From NCBI GenBank assembly GCA_034432155.1, contig DAOUCP010000100.1, forward strand, positions 1 through 19,308: 19,308 bases of DNA. Reading direction: 5' to 3'. The position numbers and the translations under genes are program-made. The DNA comes from DAOUCP01 sp034432155 (lineage in GTDB: Bacteria > Chloroflexota > Anaerolineae > Epilineales > Epilineaceae). How positions within the stretch are numbered: position 1 is the stretch's first letter; the number at the start of each line of letters is the position of its first letter. Below, piece after piece: positions 6,601 through 12,138 of the stretch. The notes below the pieces were generated by a model that ran no database searches, had not been told where the DNA came from, and saw only the letters and a list, made by a program, of their open reading frames with translations.

Positions 6601-8983
6601 GATCTCGACTTCCTCGCGCAGTGGGGCTGTCGCCTGGAGCTGGCAAGCCATGGACCGGAGCAACAACGTCCTCGGGCTGGCCTATGGTCCACCGGCCCTC
6701 GCCGGGTTGCTTCCGGGGCGTGGTCGGGCCTCCGCCTGGATCGGCTCGATGATGGACGTCTGGCCCGGCCATCTGGACGAGTTCCAGACCGCGGTGAATC
6801 GCGGGTTGATGGAGGGGGCGCTTCGCGTGGGCGATGCCGTATGGCTGGCGAATTCGGAGCTGGCCGCGAGCGAGCCTTACGATATCCGCTCCTATGGCGT
6901 CCAGCTCTTCGGGGATCCGGCCCAGCTCTATTGGGGGAATCCTATGGATGCCGGTGGGGCCTGGCCGCAAGAGGGTCGCGACTGGCAGGCGACGAGCGCC
7001 TCGCCGTTCGCCGGTCCTTCGCTGCCGGAGCGTGTCTGGCGGGCGTCGGACTCGGCGCCCAACTCGGCGCCCAGCCTTGGTCGGCGGGGTGAGATCCTTG
7101 TCGCCTCACAGGACGGCATCCTGCGCATCGCGACCAGCGGTCTGGTGCTGAACCGCACCACGCTCTCCGGGGCAACGGCGGCAACCAATCGCTATCCGCC
7201 CGCCATCGGCACGGACGGGAGCTACGTGGTCCTGGGCAATACCCTGTACGCTCTCGACAACAATCTGGGCGTTCGGGAGCAGGTGCGGCTGCCGGCTGGT
7301 GCCATCGTCAACGGGGCGGCGCGCATCGGTCCCGACGGCGCAGTCTGGGTGCCAACGCGATCGGGCATGGCGCGCGTCAGCGGGCACGGCCTGGTGACCA
7401 TGCTGGGCGGCGGAGAGGCTGCCATCGGCCCCATGGCGGTTCTGCCCACGGGCGAGGTTGTCTGGGCGAGCGGCGCTGACGCCATCGCCATCGCCACCGT
7501 CGACCGCGAAGGTAAGATCGCCGAAGACGAGATTGCCGAGAGCGGAATGCGAGGGCTGACTCCGGTCGCGGCGGCGCCGAGTGGACGGCTGTACGTCGGT
7601 TCGTCAACGGGGCGGCTGTATGCCCTCCAGCGCCGGGGTGCCACCTGGCAGGTGGACACCGGAGGGGCGATCAGCGCGCGGCCCACCGTCGGCGACGACG
7701 GGTCGGTGTACGTTGGCAACGCCCGCGGCACGGTGCTGGCCTATGGGCCGTCAGGCGGACGCGAGCTGTGGCGCCGAGAGCTGGGAGCGGCCGTTCGGGC
7801 GACGCCAACCCTGGACCAAGGGTTCCTGTATGTGGTGGCTGCGAACGAACTCTACGCGCTCCACCTGGCGACGGGCGATGTGGCCTGGCGGATGGATCTG
7901 GGCGGGCCGACCGATGAGCGAGCGACGCCGGTGATCGGTGCCGACCGCACGCTGTACGTTCTGCGCAGCGATCAGACGCTCGTTGCGGTCCGGGAGGCTG
8001 GCTGGCTGCCGGCCCCAACCGATGTCCGGGTGACGCCCGGGCCCGACCGGATGACCGTCGACTGGCGTGATAACGCGAGCGAGGAGACGGGCTATCGAGT
8101 GGAACTGTGCGCCGCAAGCGGTTGGTGTTTCCTGTCGACCGACGTGGCCGCCAACGTGACGCGAGCCTCGCTGCGACGCCTGCCTCTAGGCGTTGGCAAG
8201 CCACTGTACGCGCGGGTCGTCGCTCTGGGAGCGGTCGAGGAGAGCTGTACCGCTCGGGTCGAAAGGCGTGGTGCCAGCGAGGTTGCGGCCGCGTCGGGCG
8301 GTGCGGAGTTGCTGGCCGCCGACGCCAACCTGGCGTCGGGCTATGGCTTCTCGGAGTGGACGGCCGCCTTGCCTACCGAGCCGGTGGCCGTCAAGGGTCT
8401 GCGAGCCGACGGCGCTTACGCTGACGCCATCCGCCTTGAGTGGCGCTACGAGGCCGACAGCAGTCAGCTGGAAGGCTTCGAGATCCGACGGGCTCTGGCG
8501 GTGACTGGGCCGTTCGATCGCGTGGCCTTCGTCGCGCCGACGGCCCGTACCTTCCTGGACGAGGCACTGGCGCCGGGGACCACGTATTACTACCAGGTGC
8601 TCACCATCGGCGAAGCGGGAGCCTCCGAACCGGTTTCGGCCAACGCCACCACCAAGCTGGAGACGCTGCGCCAGCCTTCCGAGCTCACCGTGACGGTCGG
8701 CCACGAGTCGTTCACCTTGCGTTGGCGCGACAACGCCGGCGACGAGACGGGCTACGTGGTGCAACGCCGAGGCCCAGGCTCGGCGCGGTACGAGACGATC
8801 GGCCTCTTGGGCGCCAATGCGCAAGGGTTCACCGACGCCGCTTACATCCTTCGTGGCACCTATCACTATCGGGTCAAGGCGGTTGGCAAGACAGCCGATT
8901 CCGCCTACGTGCTGACGATGGCCACACTGGGCGGCCCCCGTGTCGCCTGGCTCTATGCGCCCTTTGTGCTGCAAAGGCGCTAG
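3677..8983 (+). CDS. Giant exported multidomain protein: LamG, CBM9-like, degenerate peptidase C25, PQQ-type propeller, FnIII x3
   Basis: The start is ATG 3677, with AAGGAG seven nt upstream, rather than the in-frame GTG at 3659; this gives 1768 residues. An export signal (MATRRTLLAVGCAASLLFALGC) opens the protein; a weak lipobox around the Cys cannot be excluded. Domains by residue: LamG-like 76-268; CBM9/DOMON-like 278-460; Ig/carboxypeptidase-regulatory-like 467-558; C25 (gingipain-type) fold about 588-1080; PQQ/quinoprotein-like beta-propeller about 1129-1445; FnIII-like 1447-1532, 1567-1660 and 1663-1749; and a WLYAPFVLQRR tail. The C25 region has a calcium-loop-like DSDWDADGDGY (700-710), but the usual GHG is GRG (R907) and the usual nucleophilic Cys position is Ser (S980). 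It is therefore probably a non-catalytic or altered surface protein for carbohydrate or protein binding. Domain borders are approximate. Confidence 0.85.
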   Translation: MATRRTLLAVGCAASLLFALGCPPAVHGEVRKSAWPESVGGGPVAAPSAASAVTTQRSHALGSLPLAWALPFARRALVVEGEFDAVRIDHQADLNPRQAMTLELWLKHRQPRGCGTLIGKGRATSYWVGLCDGRVRFEIAGRLLLESSLAVAEGRWTHVAVTYQQPTARLVLNGVLDRENASAREPLPSSTAELVLGADASVGLAFRGLLDHVRLWSVARSAAEVAANDFVVLAPQAGLVAQWELDGTARDSAGSHDGRAESGSVFSYDGAVPRDVTIPTTTATITVDGRCDAVEYAQAQRLAVDSAEPPVILALATASDIYVCFHRMAKPRSGNGVTQVVLDRNLSRDEFAQASDYRFGVNQRSVVEARQGDGTGGWRDLGLPTGTWQAVQVADQDSWSAEYRLPRSLLDRPAGADQPYRFGMAIGMTADLPQTADYYWPVRAMPAVPRSWSVVTLADRPALLPRATFQGRCIRTEALGREIGVAGATVQLFAVRESGATLVATTQSDGGGRYELEYRGEWPDRFLVRQFDARGTYSVRAEAGARGSAVAANLLQYEISRNETAQWLEFSGGLFVDQIGQPDLGRTGPVYLVVYADPIGEEDLTAIVAWRQRQGFEVITASTAELARTGQGRDLAEQIRSWLVGQWRSANGRPVYALLIGRGDKVPVRDAGWMDNDHRDPLSPRYYPAWPTDWYYADLDSDWDADGDGYFGELMRCKPGDKYPDPEGEKTCPESGNLLREGPYGALRSPEDDFGPEISVGRIAANEPGEVRRALMALLVAESLGGTDKRRALLAGSLYSFEGRSWSAAAGTSVMGGSANASPWLGAPWDGTQPLGQDAAVHLETRLKPLLQPFLVAISRQYESTVPTTGLEYLAPSAYEPDEALSPEALAQAWSGGRYGLVNLAGRGGPTEVTSARWLYDWDRNQVIDQPAAPGTCAGQTVDPAGRVGPPCDELIAKPIVDASLPAPSGPPPVVISTSSRSGAVAWSWQAMDRSNNVLGLAYGPPALAGLLPGRGRASAWIGSMMDVWPGHLDEFQTAVNRGLMEGALRVGDAVWLANSELAASEPYDIRSYGVQLFGDPAQLYWGNPMDAGGAWPQEGRDWQATSASPFAGPSLPERVWRASDSAPNSAPSLGRRGEILVASQDGILRIATSGLVLNRTTLSGATAATNRYPPAIGTDGSYVVLGNTLYALDNNLGVREQVRLPAGAIVNGAARIGPDGAVWVPTRSGMARVSGHGLVTMLGGGEAAIGPMAVLPTGEVVWASGADAIAIATVDREGKIAEDEIAESGMRGLTPVAAAPSGRLYVGSSTGRLYALQRRGATWQVDTGGAISARPTVGDDGSVYVGNARGTVLAYGPSGGRELWRRELGAAVRATPTLDQGFLYVVAANELYALHLATGDVAWRMDLGGPTDERATPVIGADRTLYVLRSDQTLVAVREAGWLPAPTDVRVTPGPDRMTVDWRDNASEETGYRVELCAASGWCFLSTDVAANVTRASLRRLPLGVGKPLYARVVALGAVEESCTARVERRGASEVAAASGGAELLAADANLASGYGFSEWTAALPTEPVAVKGLRADGAYADAIRLEWRYEADSSQLEGFEIRRALAVTGPFDRVAFVAPTARTFLDEALAPGTTYYYQVLTIGEAGASEPVSANATTKLETLRQPSELTVTVGHESFTLRWRDNAGDETGYVVQRRGPGSARYETIGLLGANAQGFTDAAYILRGTYHYRVKAVGKTADSAYVLTMATLGGPRVAWLYAPFVLQRR

Positions 8984-9003
8984 GGGCGAGCGACGCAGCC
9001 GCA

Positions 9004-9044
9004 GGAGCCGGGCTCGCGGCAAGAACATCGCTGAGCCCGGCTCC
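9004..9044 (+). terminator. 12-bp perfect hairpin downstream of the giant gene
   Basis: GGAGCCGGGCTC (9004-9015) pairs perfectly with GAGCCCGGCTCC (9033-9044) around a 17-nt loop, beginning 20 bp after the stop codon. Only TT follows, so it is a probable but non-canonical terminator. Its right arm doubles as the first unit of the 30-bp repeats. Confidence 0.55.
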
Positions 9045-9120
9045 TTCAGCGCCAGTACCGCTGAGACCGGCTCTTTCAGCGACGAGGTCGCCCAGACCGG
9101 CAACGCAGCGAGAACTCACT
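9031..9120. repeat. Degenerate 30-bp tandem repeats
   Basis: Units 9031-9060 and 9061-9090 agree at 22 of 30 positions, and at 19 of the first 21. Unit 9091-9120 is more diverged but keeps CAGACCGGC and CAGCGA. The preceding 30 bp (9001-9030) may be a fourth, poorer copy. The exact 30-bp period makes short peptide-like repeats in several frames, but there is no start or ribosome binding site supporting a gene. Confidence 0.65.
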
Positions 9121-9165
9121 GCGCGCTCGCGTCTCGCGGCTTGCCGGCTCCGCGCGCCGCACAAA

Positions 9166-9195
9166 CTGACAACGGGATGGCCTCGGGACCATAAT
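9166..9195 (+). promoter_or_regulatory. Predicted promoter of the LysM gene
   Basis: CTGACA (9166-9171) and CATAAT (9190-9195) are 18 bp apart, each one mismatch from the sigma70 consensus. The promoter lies beyond the hairpin and repeats that end the previous transcription unit. The leader would be about 40 nt. Confidence 0.55.
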
Positions 9196-9241
9196 GGCGC
9201 CTGCGGCTTCGGCGCACACACCATGGCGGAGGCTTCGACCG

Positions 9242-9826
9242 ATGCGAAAGCTCATGCTGTACCTTCTTTCGATCGCCCTCTTGGCGATCATCGTGGCGAT
9301 CGGTTGGTGGACGATCCAACTTGAGCCGGCGCAGGCGCGCACCTACCGCGTGCAAGCTGGTGACACGCCGGCGGAGGTGGCCAAGGATCTGGGCGTCAGC
9401 GAAGTGGACCTGGCGCGGGCCAACGGCATGGCGGTCGACCGGTGGACCCTGGTGCCGGGCACAGAGATTCTGGTTCCCGAGCAGCCCGAGACGGTTGCTG
9501 ACAAGATTCGCTTCCACGTCATTGGTCTCGGCTGCCAGCTGCTCGGCCTGTGCGTCGGGCTTGTGCTCGCGATCGCGGGAGGCCTCCTGCCGGCGAGTGT
9601 GCGTGGCCACGCGGCGGTCACCGCGCTGGTGCTGGCCCTGACCTCGTACTTCTTCAGCCGCGCGGTGACGGGCGAGGTCGGCTGGTTGTCTCCGCAGGTA
9701 GGCTTTGACATGGCCAAGGATGGCTTTGCCTGGGCGGCAATGGTGGCTCTGGTGGCGCGCGCCTTGGGCATTCGCGAGGCCTCTCTGCCGCAGGCGTCGA
9801 CCGGTGGCGCTGATGCGGCATCGTGA
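9242..9826 (+). CDS. LysM-domain polytopic membrane protein
   Basis: The 194-residue product has an N-terminal membrane segment (4-24), a LysM domain at 34-79 (YRVQAGDTPAEVAKDLGVSE through LVPGTEILVP), then hydrophobic segments at about 92-116, 121-138 and 160-175. LysM domains bind peptidoglycan-type N-acetylglucosamine polymers, so the protein probably contacts the cell wall from the membrane; its specific role is unknown. The start is ATG 9242, because GGAGG lies 9 nt upstream (9228-9232) and translation begins directly with a membrane segment. An upstream in-frame ATG at 9194 overlaps the predicted -10 box and is less likely. The stop codon overlaps the first unit of the 11-bp repeat array. 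Confidence 0.8.
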   Translation: MRKLMLYLLSIALLAIIVAIGWWTIQLEPAQARTYRVQAGDTPAEVAKDLGVSEVDLARANGMAVDRWTLVPGTEILVPEQPETVADKIRFHVIGLGCQLLGLCVGLVLAIAGGLLPASVRGHAAVTALVLALTSYFFSRAVTGEVGWLSPQVGFDMAKDGFAWAAMVALVARALGIREASLPQASTGGADAAS

Positions 9827-9868
9827 TGGCGCCGGGGTGGCGCGAGGATGGCGTCATGATGGCGCGAA
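9825..9868. repeat. Four 11-bp tandem repeats upstream of the nuclease promoter
   Basis: The contiguous units are GATGGCGCCGG, GGTGGCGCGAG, GATGGCGTCAT and GATGGCGCGAA, consensus GATGGCGCGAG. The 11-bp period is close to one helical turn, so copies would face the same side of DNA. The array ends 5 bp before the predicted -35 box of the nuclease operon, an arrangement expected for cooperative binding by an activator or repressor. The regulator is unknown. Confidence 0.65.
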
Positions 9869-9873
9869 GGCCC

Positions 9874-9902
9874 TTGGGGGCGTGTCAGTGAGGCATTAGT
9901 CT
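9874..9902 (+). promoter_or_regulatory. Predicted promoter of the nuclease operon, possibly leaderless
   Basis: TTGGGG (9874-9879) and TAGTCT (9897-9902) are 17 bp apart. The -10 box ends 6 nt before the GTG at 9909, so transcription would begin at or next to the start codon. No Shine-Dalgarno sequence lies at normal spacing; the nearest GAGG is 15 nt away. Confidence 0.45.
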
Positions 9903-9908
9903 TACCGC

Positions 9909-10517
9909 GTGTACAACCGACGACGCCTGGCGCTCTCCCGTGCTGGAAGTTGCGAGCGCGCGCTGGCCATGGCGGGTGTGCTGGCCCTTGTCTGCCTGAT
10001 GGTGCTGCTCGTGCGCCCAGGGCTGCGCCGCTCTGTCGGGGAATGGCTCCTCCGCACGAGCGTCCCGGGTGCGGCCAGCCGCGCCCGGGTGGTGCACGTC
10101 GTCGACGGTGACACGCTGGTGATCGAGGGGGACGTGACGGTCCGCCTGCTAGGCCTGGATGCCCCCGAGACCGCCAATCCCGCTCTCGAGCACGAGCAAC
10201 CTTATGGTCAGGCGGCAACACAACGCCTCCGGGACCTCGTGGCGGGCCGATCGGTGCTTCTGGAGCGCGACGTGTCGGAGTCCGATCGCTACGGGCGCTT
10301 GCTGCGGCACGTGTGGCTCGACGGTCGGCTGATTTCCGAGATCCTCGTGGCCGAGGGTCTGGCGCGGGCCTATCGCATTCCGCCCGACAGCCGATACGCC
10401 GAGCGGCTGGCGGCGGCCGAGGATCGAGCTCGAAGGGCTGGCCGGGGGCTGTGGTCGCTGCCGCGGCCGACGCCGATCGGGGTCTTTCAGAGCCTGCCGG
10501 CGCCGGCGAGACCGTGA
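9909..10517 (+). CDS. Membrane-anchored thermonuclease (staphylococcal nuclease family)
   Basis: The protein should cleave DNA or RNA phosphodiester bonds with calcium on the outer face of the membrane. Residues 18-36 form a signal anchor. The SNase fold spans 59-183, with all key residues present by motif: HVVDGDT (D66, D68), VRLLGLDAPE (R79, D84, E87) and DRYGRLLRHVW (R130), corresponding to Staphylococcus aureus D19, D21, R35, D40, E43 and R87. The 202 residues and extended N-terminus are typical of bacterial membrane or secreted SNase homologues. GTG 9909 is preferred because it supplies a basic N-terminus before the anchor; ATG 9969 is an alternative, also without a ribosome binding site. 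The stop overlaps the next start in TGATG, indicating coupled translation with the OB-fold protein. Confidence 0.88.
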   Translation: MYNRRRLALSRAGSCERALAMAGVLALVCLMVLLVRPGLRRSVGEWLLRTSVPGAASRARVVHVVDGDTLVIEGDVTVRLLGLDAPETANPALEHEQPYGQAATQRLRDLVAGRSVLLERDVSESDRYGRLLRHVWLDGRLISEILVAEGLARAYRIPPDSRYAERLAAAEDRARRAGRGLWSLPRPTPIGVFQSLPAPARP

Positions 10518-11752
10518 TGGGCGAGGGGCCGGCTGGCTGCCCCATCGACGCCGACACGGCGGAGGCAGTCGGCGACGAGCGCCGTGTGGGCGGCTCCGAT
10601 GTCGCCGCATCCGCGGCGGACGTATGTAGCCTGCCGTTCCACGGACGATCGGCCGAGGGGGTGGTGCCGGGCCTCCCGTCCGACGAACGACAGGCCGAGG
10701 GGGTGGCGCCGAGCCTGCCGTCCGACGAACGACCAGCCGCAGCGGCGGTGCGCTTACCCTTGGGCCCCTACGCTGGCTTGACGGTGGAGCAGGTGGCGGT
10801 CATCGACCCGGACTACTTGCTGGACCTGGTGCGCGAGGAGGTCGGGTCGGCCACGCTCCGCGCTGCCGCCGCACGCGCCCTGGCCTGCCGTGGCCGGCTG
10901 GTACGCCGGGCGGAGGCCGTTGCGGGTGGCGAGCGCGGGCGGCCAGGGCGAGCAGCACCGGCCGTGCCCGATGAGGGTGGGTGGCAAGGTTGGTCTTCGC
11001 CCGACTTGCGGCCCGCCCGGGCCACGCCACGGCCGGCGATGTCGGGCCAGCCAGGCGGGGGCTGGCGGGCTGCGCGCCTCTGGCTAGGGCGATGGTGGGG
11101 CGCGCTGGTGGCGGTCGGCCTGATCGCACTCCTGGGGACGGGTATCGCTGGAAGCCTTCGCGCTCGAGGATCGGCTGGACCGGCACTGGGGTTGGTGGGC
11201 CGAAGCGAGGACATATCGACGCCGGACTCCTGGATGGTGCGGCCGGATCCGACACGGCGGCCGATGACCGGTCGTGAGCGCTCGGTGCCTGAACCGGGCT
11301 TGGGCTTCGCTGCACTGCCGGCGCAGCAGGCCGCAGCCGAGGGGATGGCTACCCCGGCGCTGACAGGAACGGTGGCCAGCGAACGGCTGGCAGCCGAGGA
11401 CGGGAGTGCGGCTCAGGCCGCACGGCCCTCGACGCGGTGCGGGCAGCGTTCGGCGGGCGCGATCACGGCGGCAGCGGCCCAATCCTACGTCGACACTTTC
11501 CAGGCCGTGGAATTCGAGGTGGTGCGCACCAAGGACACGGGGCGAGTGACCTACTTAAACAGCCACGATCCCTATCAGGGCCACTTCTATGTGGCAGTGT
11601 TCCCTGGCGACTACGAGAAATTCCACCTGCCACCGGCTGTCCTTTTCCGCGGCAAGTGCATCGTGGTCCAGGGCGTCATCGAAATGTACCGCGGAACGCC
11701 ACAGATTGTGCTCCACTCGCCCGAGGACGTGCGGATCCTGGCCGATCCGTAG
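10517..11752 (+). CDS. Single-pass membrane protein with ExoX-C-like domain and extracellular OB-fold-like domain
   Basis: The 411-residue product starts at ATG 10517, overlapping the nuclease stop by one base. A low-complexity N-terminus (1-75) holds two 14-residue repeats. Residues about 78-122 (LPLGPYAGLTVEQVAVIDPDYLLDLV) resemble the short exonuclease-X C-terminal-type module, pattern G-Y-x-G-T/L-E-x-I/V-x-x-x-D-P-x-Y-L. A membrane segment lies at about 194-214. The C-terminal region (about 314-411) looks like a nucleic-acid-binding OB fold: AQSYVDTFQAVEFEVV...TYLNSHDPYQGHFYVAVFP...FRGKCIVVQGVIEMYRGTPQIVL. With the N-terminus inside, the OB domain would be outside, beside the coupled nuclease. 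I infer a surface complex acting on extracellular nucleic acid; orientation and ligand are unproven. Confidence 0.75.
   Translation: MGEGPAGCPIDADTAEAVGDERRVGGSDVAASAADVCSLPFHGRSAEGVVPGLPSDERQAEGVAPSLPSDERPAAAAVRLPLGPYAGLTVEQVAVIDPDYLLDLVREEVGSATLRAAAARALACRGRLVRRAEAVAGGERGRPGRAAPAVPDEGGWQGWSSPDLRPARATPRPAMSGQPGGGWRAARLWLGRWWGALVAVGLIALLGTGIAGSLRARGSAGPALGLVGRSEDISTPDSWMVRPDPTRRPMTGRERSVPEPGLGFAALPAQQAAAEGMATPALTGTVASERLAAEDGSAAQAARPSTRCGQRSAGAITAAAAQSYVDTFQAVEFEVVRTKDTGRVTYLNSHDPYQGHFYVAVFPGDYEKFHLPPAVLFRGKCIVVQGVIEMYRGTPQIVLHSPEDVRILADP
10651..10734 (+). repeat. Two in-frame 42-bp repeats inside the OB-fold protein gene
   Basis: Units 10651-10692 and 10693-10734 encode two near-identical 14-residue blocks (AEGVVPGLPSDERQ and AEGVAPSLPSDERP). 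A partial third copy precedes them (LPFHGRS region, about 10630-10650). Because the period is a multiple of three, the frame is kept. The segment forms a disordered linker before the ExoX-C-like module. Confidence 0.75.
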
Positions 11753-11818
11753 ATCGGCCCGCGCTGTGCGTGGCCCCTTGTCGAGGGCGAGGCCGTCTGT
11801 GGGCGCTCGGTGCGAGCG

Positions 11819-11839
11819 GCGGCTTGCGTCGCAAGCTGC
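11819..11839 (+). terminator. Hairpin after the nuclease/OB operon
   Basis: A 9-bp stem with one wobble (11819-11827 with 11831-11839) includes GCTTGC-GTC-GCAAGC, about 67 nt past the operon stop. No T-run follows. It may mark the 3' end of the operon transcript, but support is weak. Confidence 0.3.
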
Positions 11840-11906
11840 GCCTCCCGACCGGTCGCGTGCGTGCGCCCGAAGTCGGACTGCGGAAGGACAGCGGCTCGCG
11901 CCCTGC

Positions 11907-12044
11907 GCGACGCTCGGGTCGGCTGGCCGCCGCTGGGACCATTACGGGCAAAGCTCGCGTCGGGTCGTTGGAGAGCAGGGTCATCTCGGCCAAAGCTCGC
12001 GTCTCGTGGCTGGCGGCGGGACCATCACGGGCAAAGCTCGCGTC
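11907..12044. repeat. Degenerate 41-42-bp tandem repeats upstream of the VWA gene
   Basis: The core CAAAGCTCGCGTC occurs at 11949-11961, 11991-12003 and 12032-12044, spacings 42 and 41. A diverged copy (GCGACGCTCGGGTC) begins at 11908, and a poorer one may begin at 11831. Between cores, GGGACCATTACGGG and GGGACCATCACGGG recur. The rest of the 386-bp gap (11753-12138) contains one hairpin and the GGGGAG ribosome binding site of the next gene. I see no convincing promoter or small gene there. Confidence 0.7.
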
Positions 12045-12138
12045 CCATAGCCGGCGGCCGAGATCGGGCCTATCATTGCCAGGGACTCGAGACTTGGGGC
12101 GCGCGTACATCGCGAAGGCAGCCACTGGGGAGTGTGCC

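Noticed and set aside
8940..9194. A small open frame encoding 10-residue repeats (AEPGSFSAST, AETGSFSDEV)
   Set aside because: The peptide repeat is simply the 30-bp DNA repeat read in one frame; similar repeats appear in other frames and there is no ribosome binding site.
9343..10557. A 404-codon open frame on the minus strand opposite the LysM and nuclease genes
   Set aside because: Its translation is Pro/Arg/Ala-rich low complexity, and the opposite strand encodes clear LysM and SNase domains.
12071..12111. Promoter for the double-VWA gene from TTGCCA and TACATC
   Set aside because: Spacing is 24 bp, outside the normal range, and no better pair was found.
11437..12138. Upstream extension of the double-VWA reading frame through the repeat region
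   Set aside because: It overlaps the OB-fold gene in another frame, and a good ribosome binding site plus export signal start at 12139.
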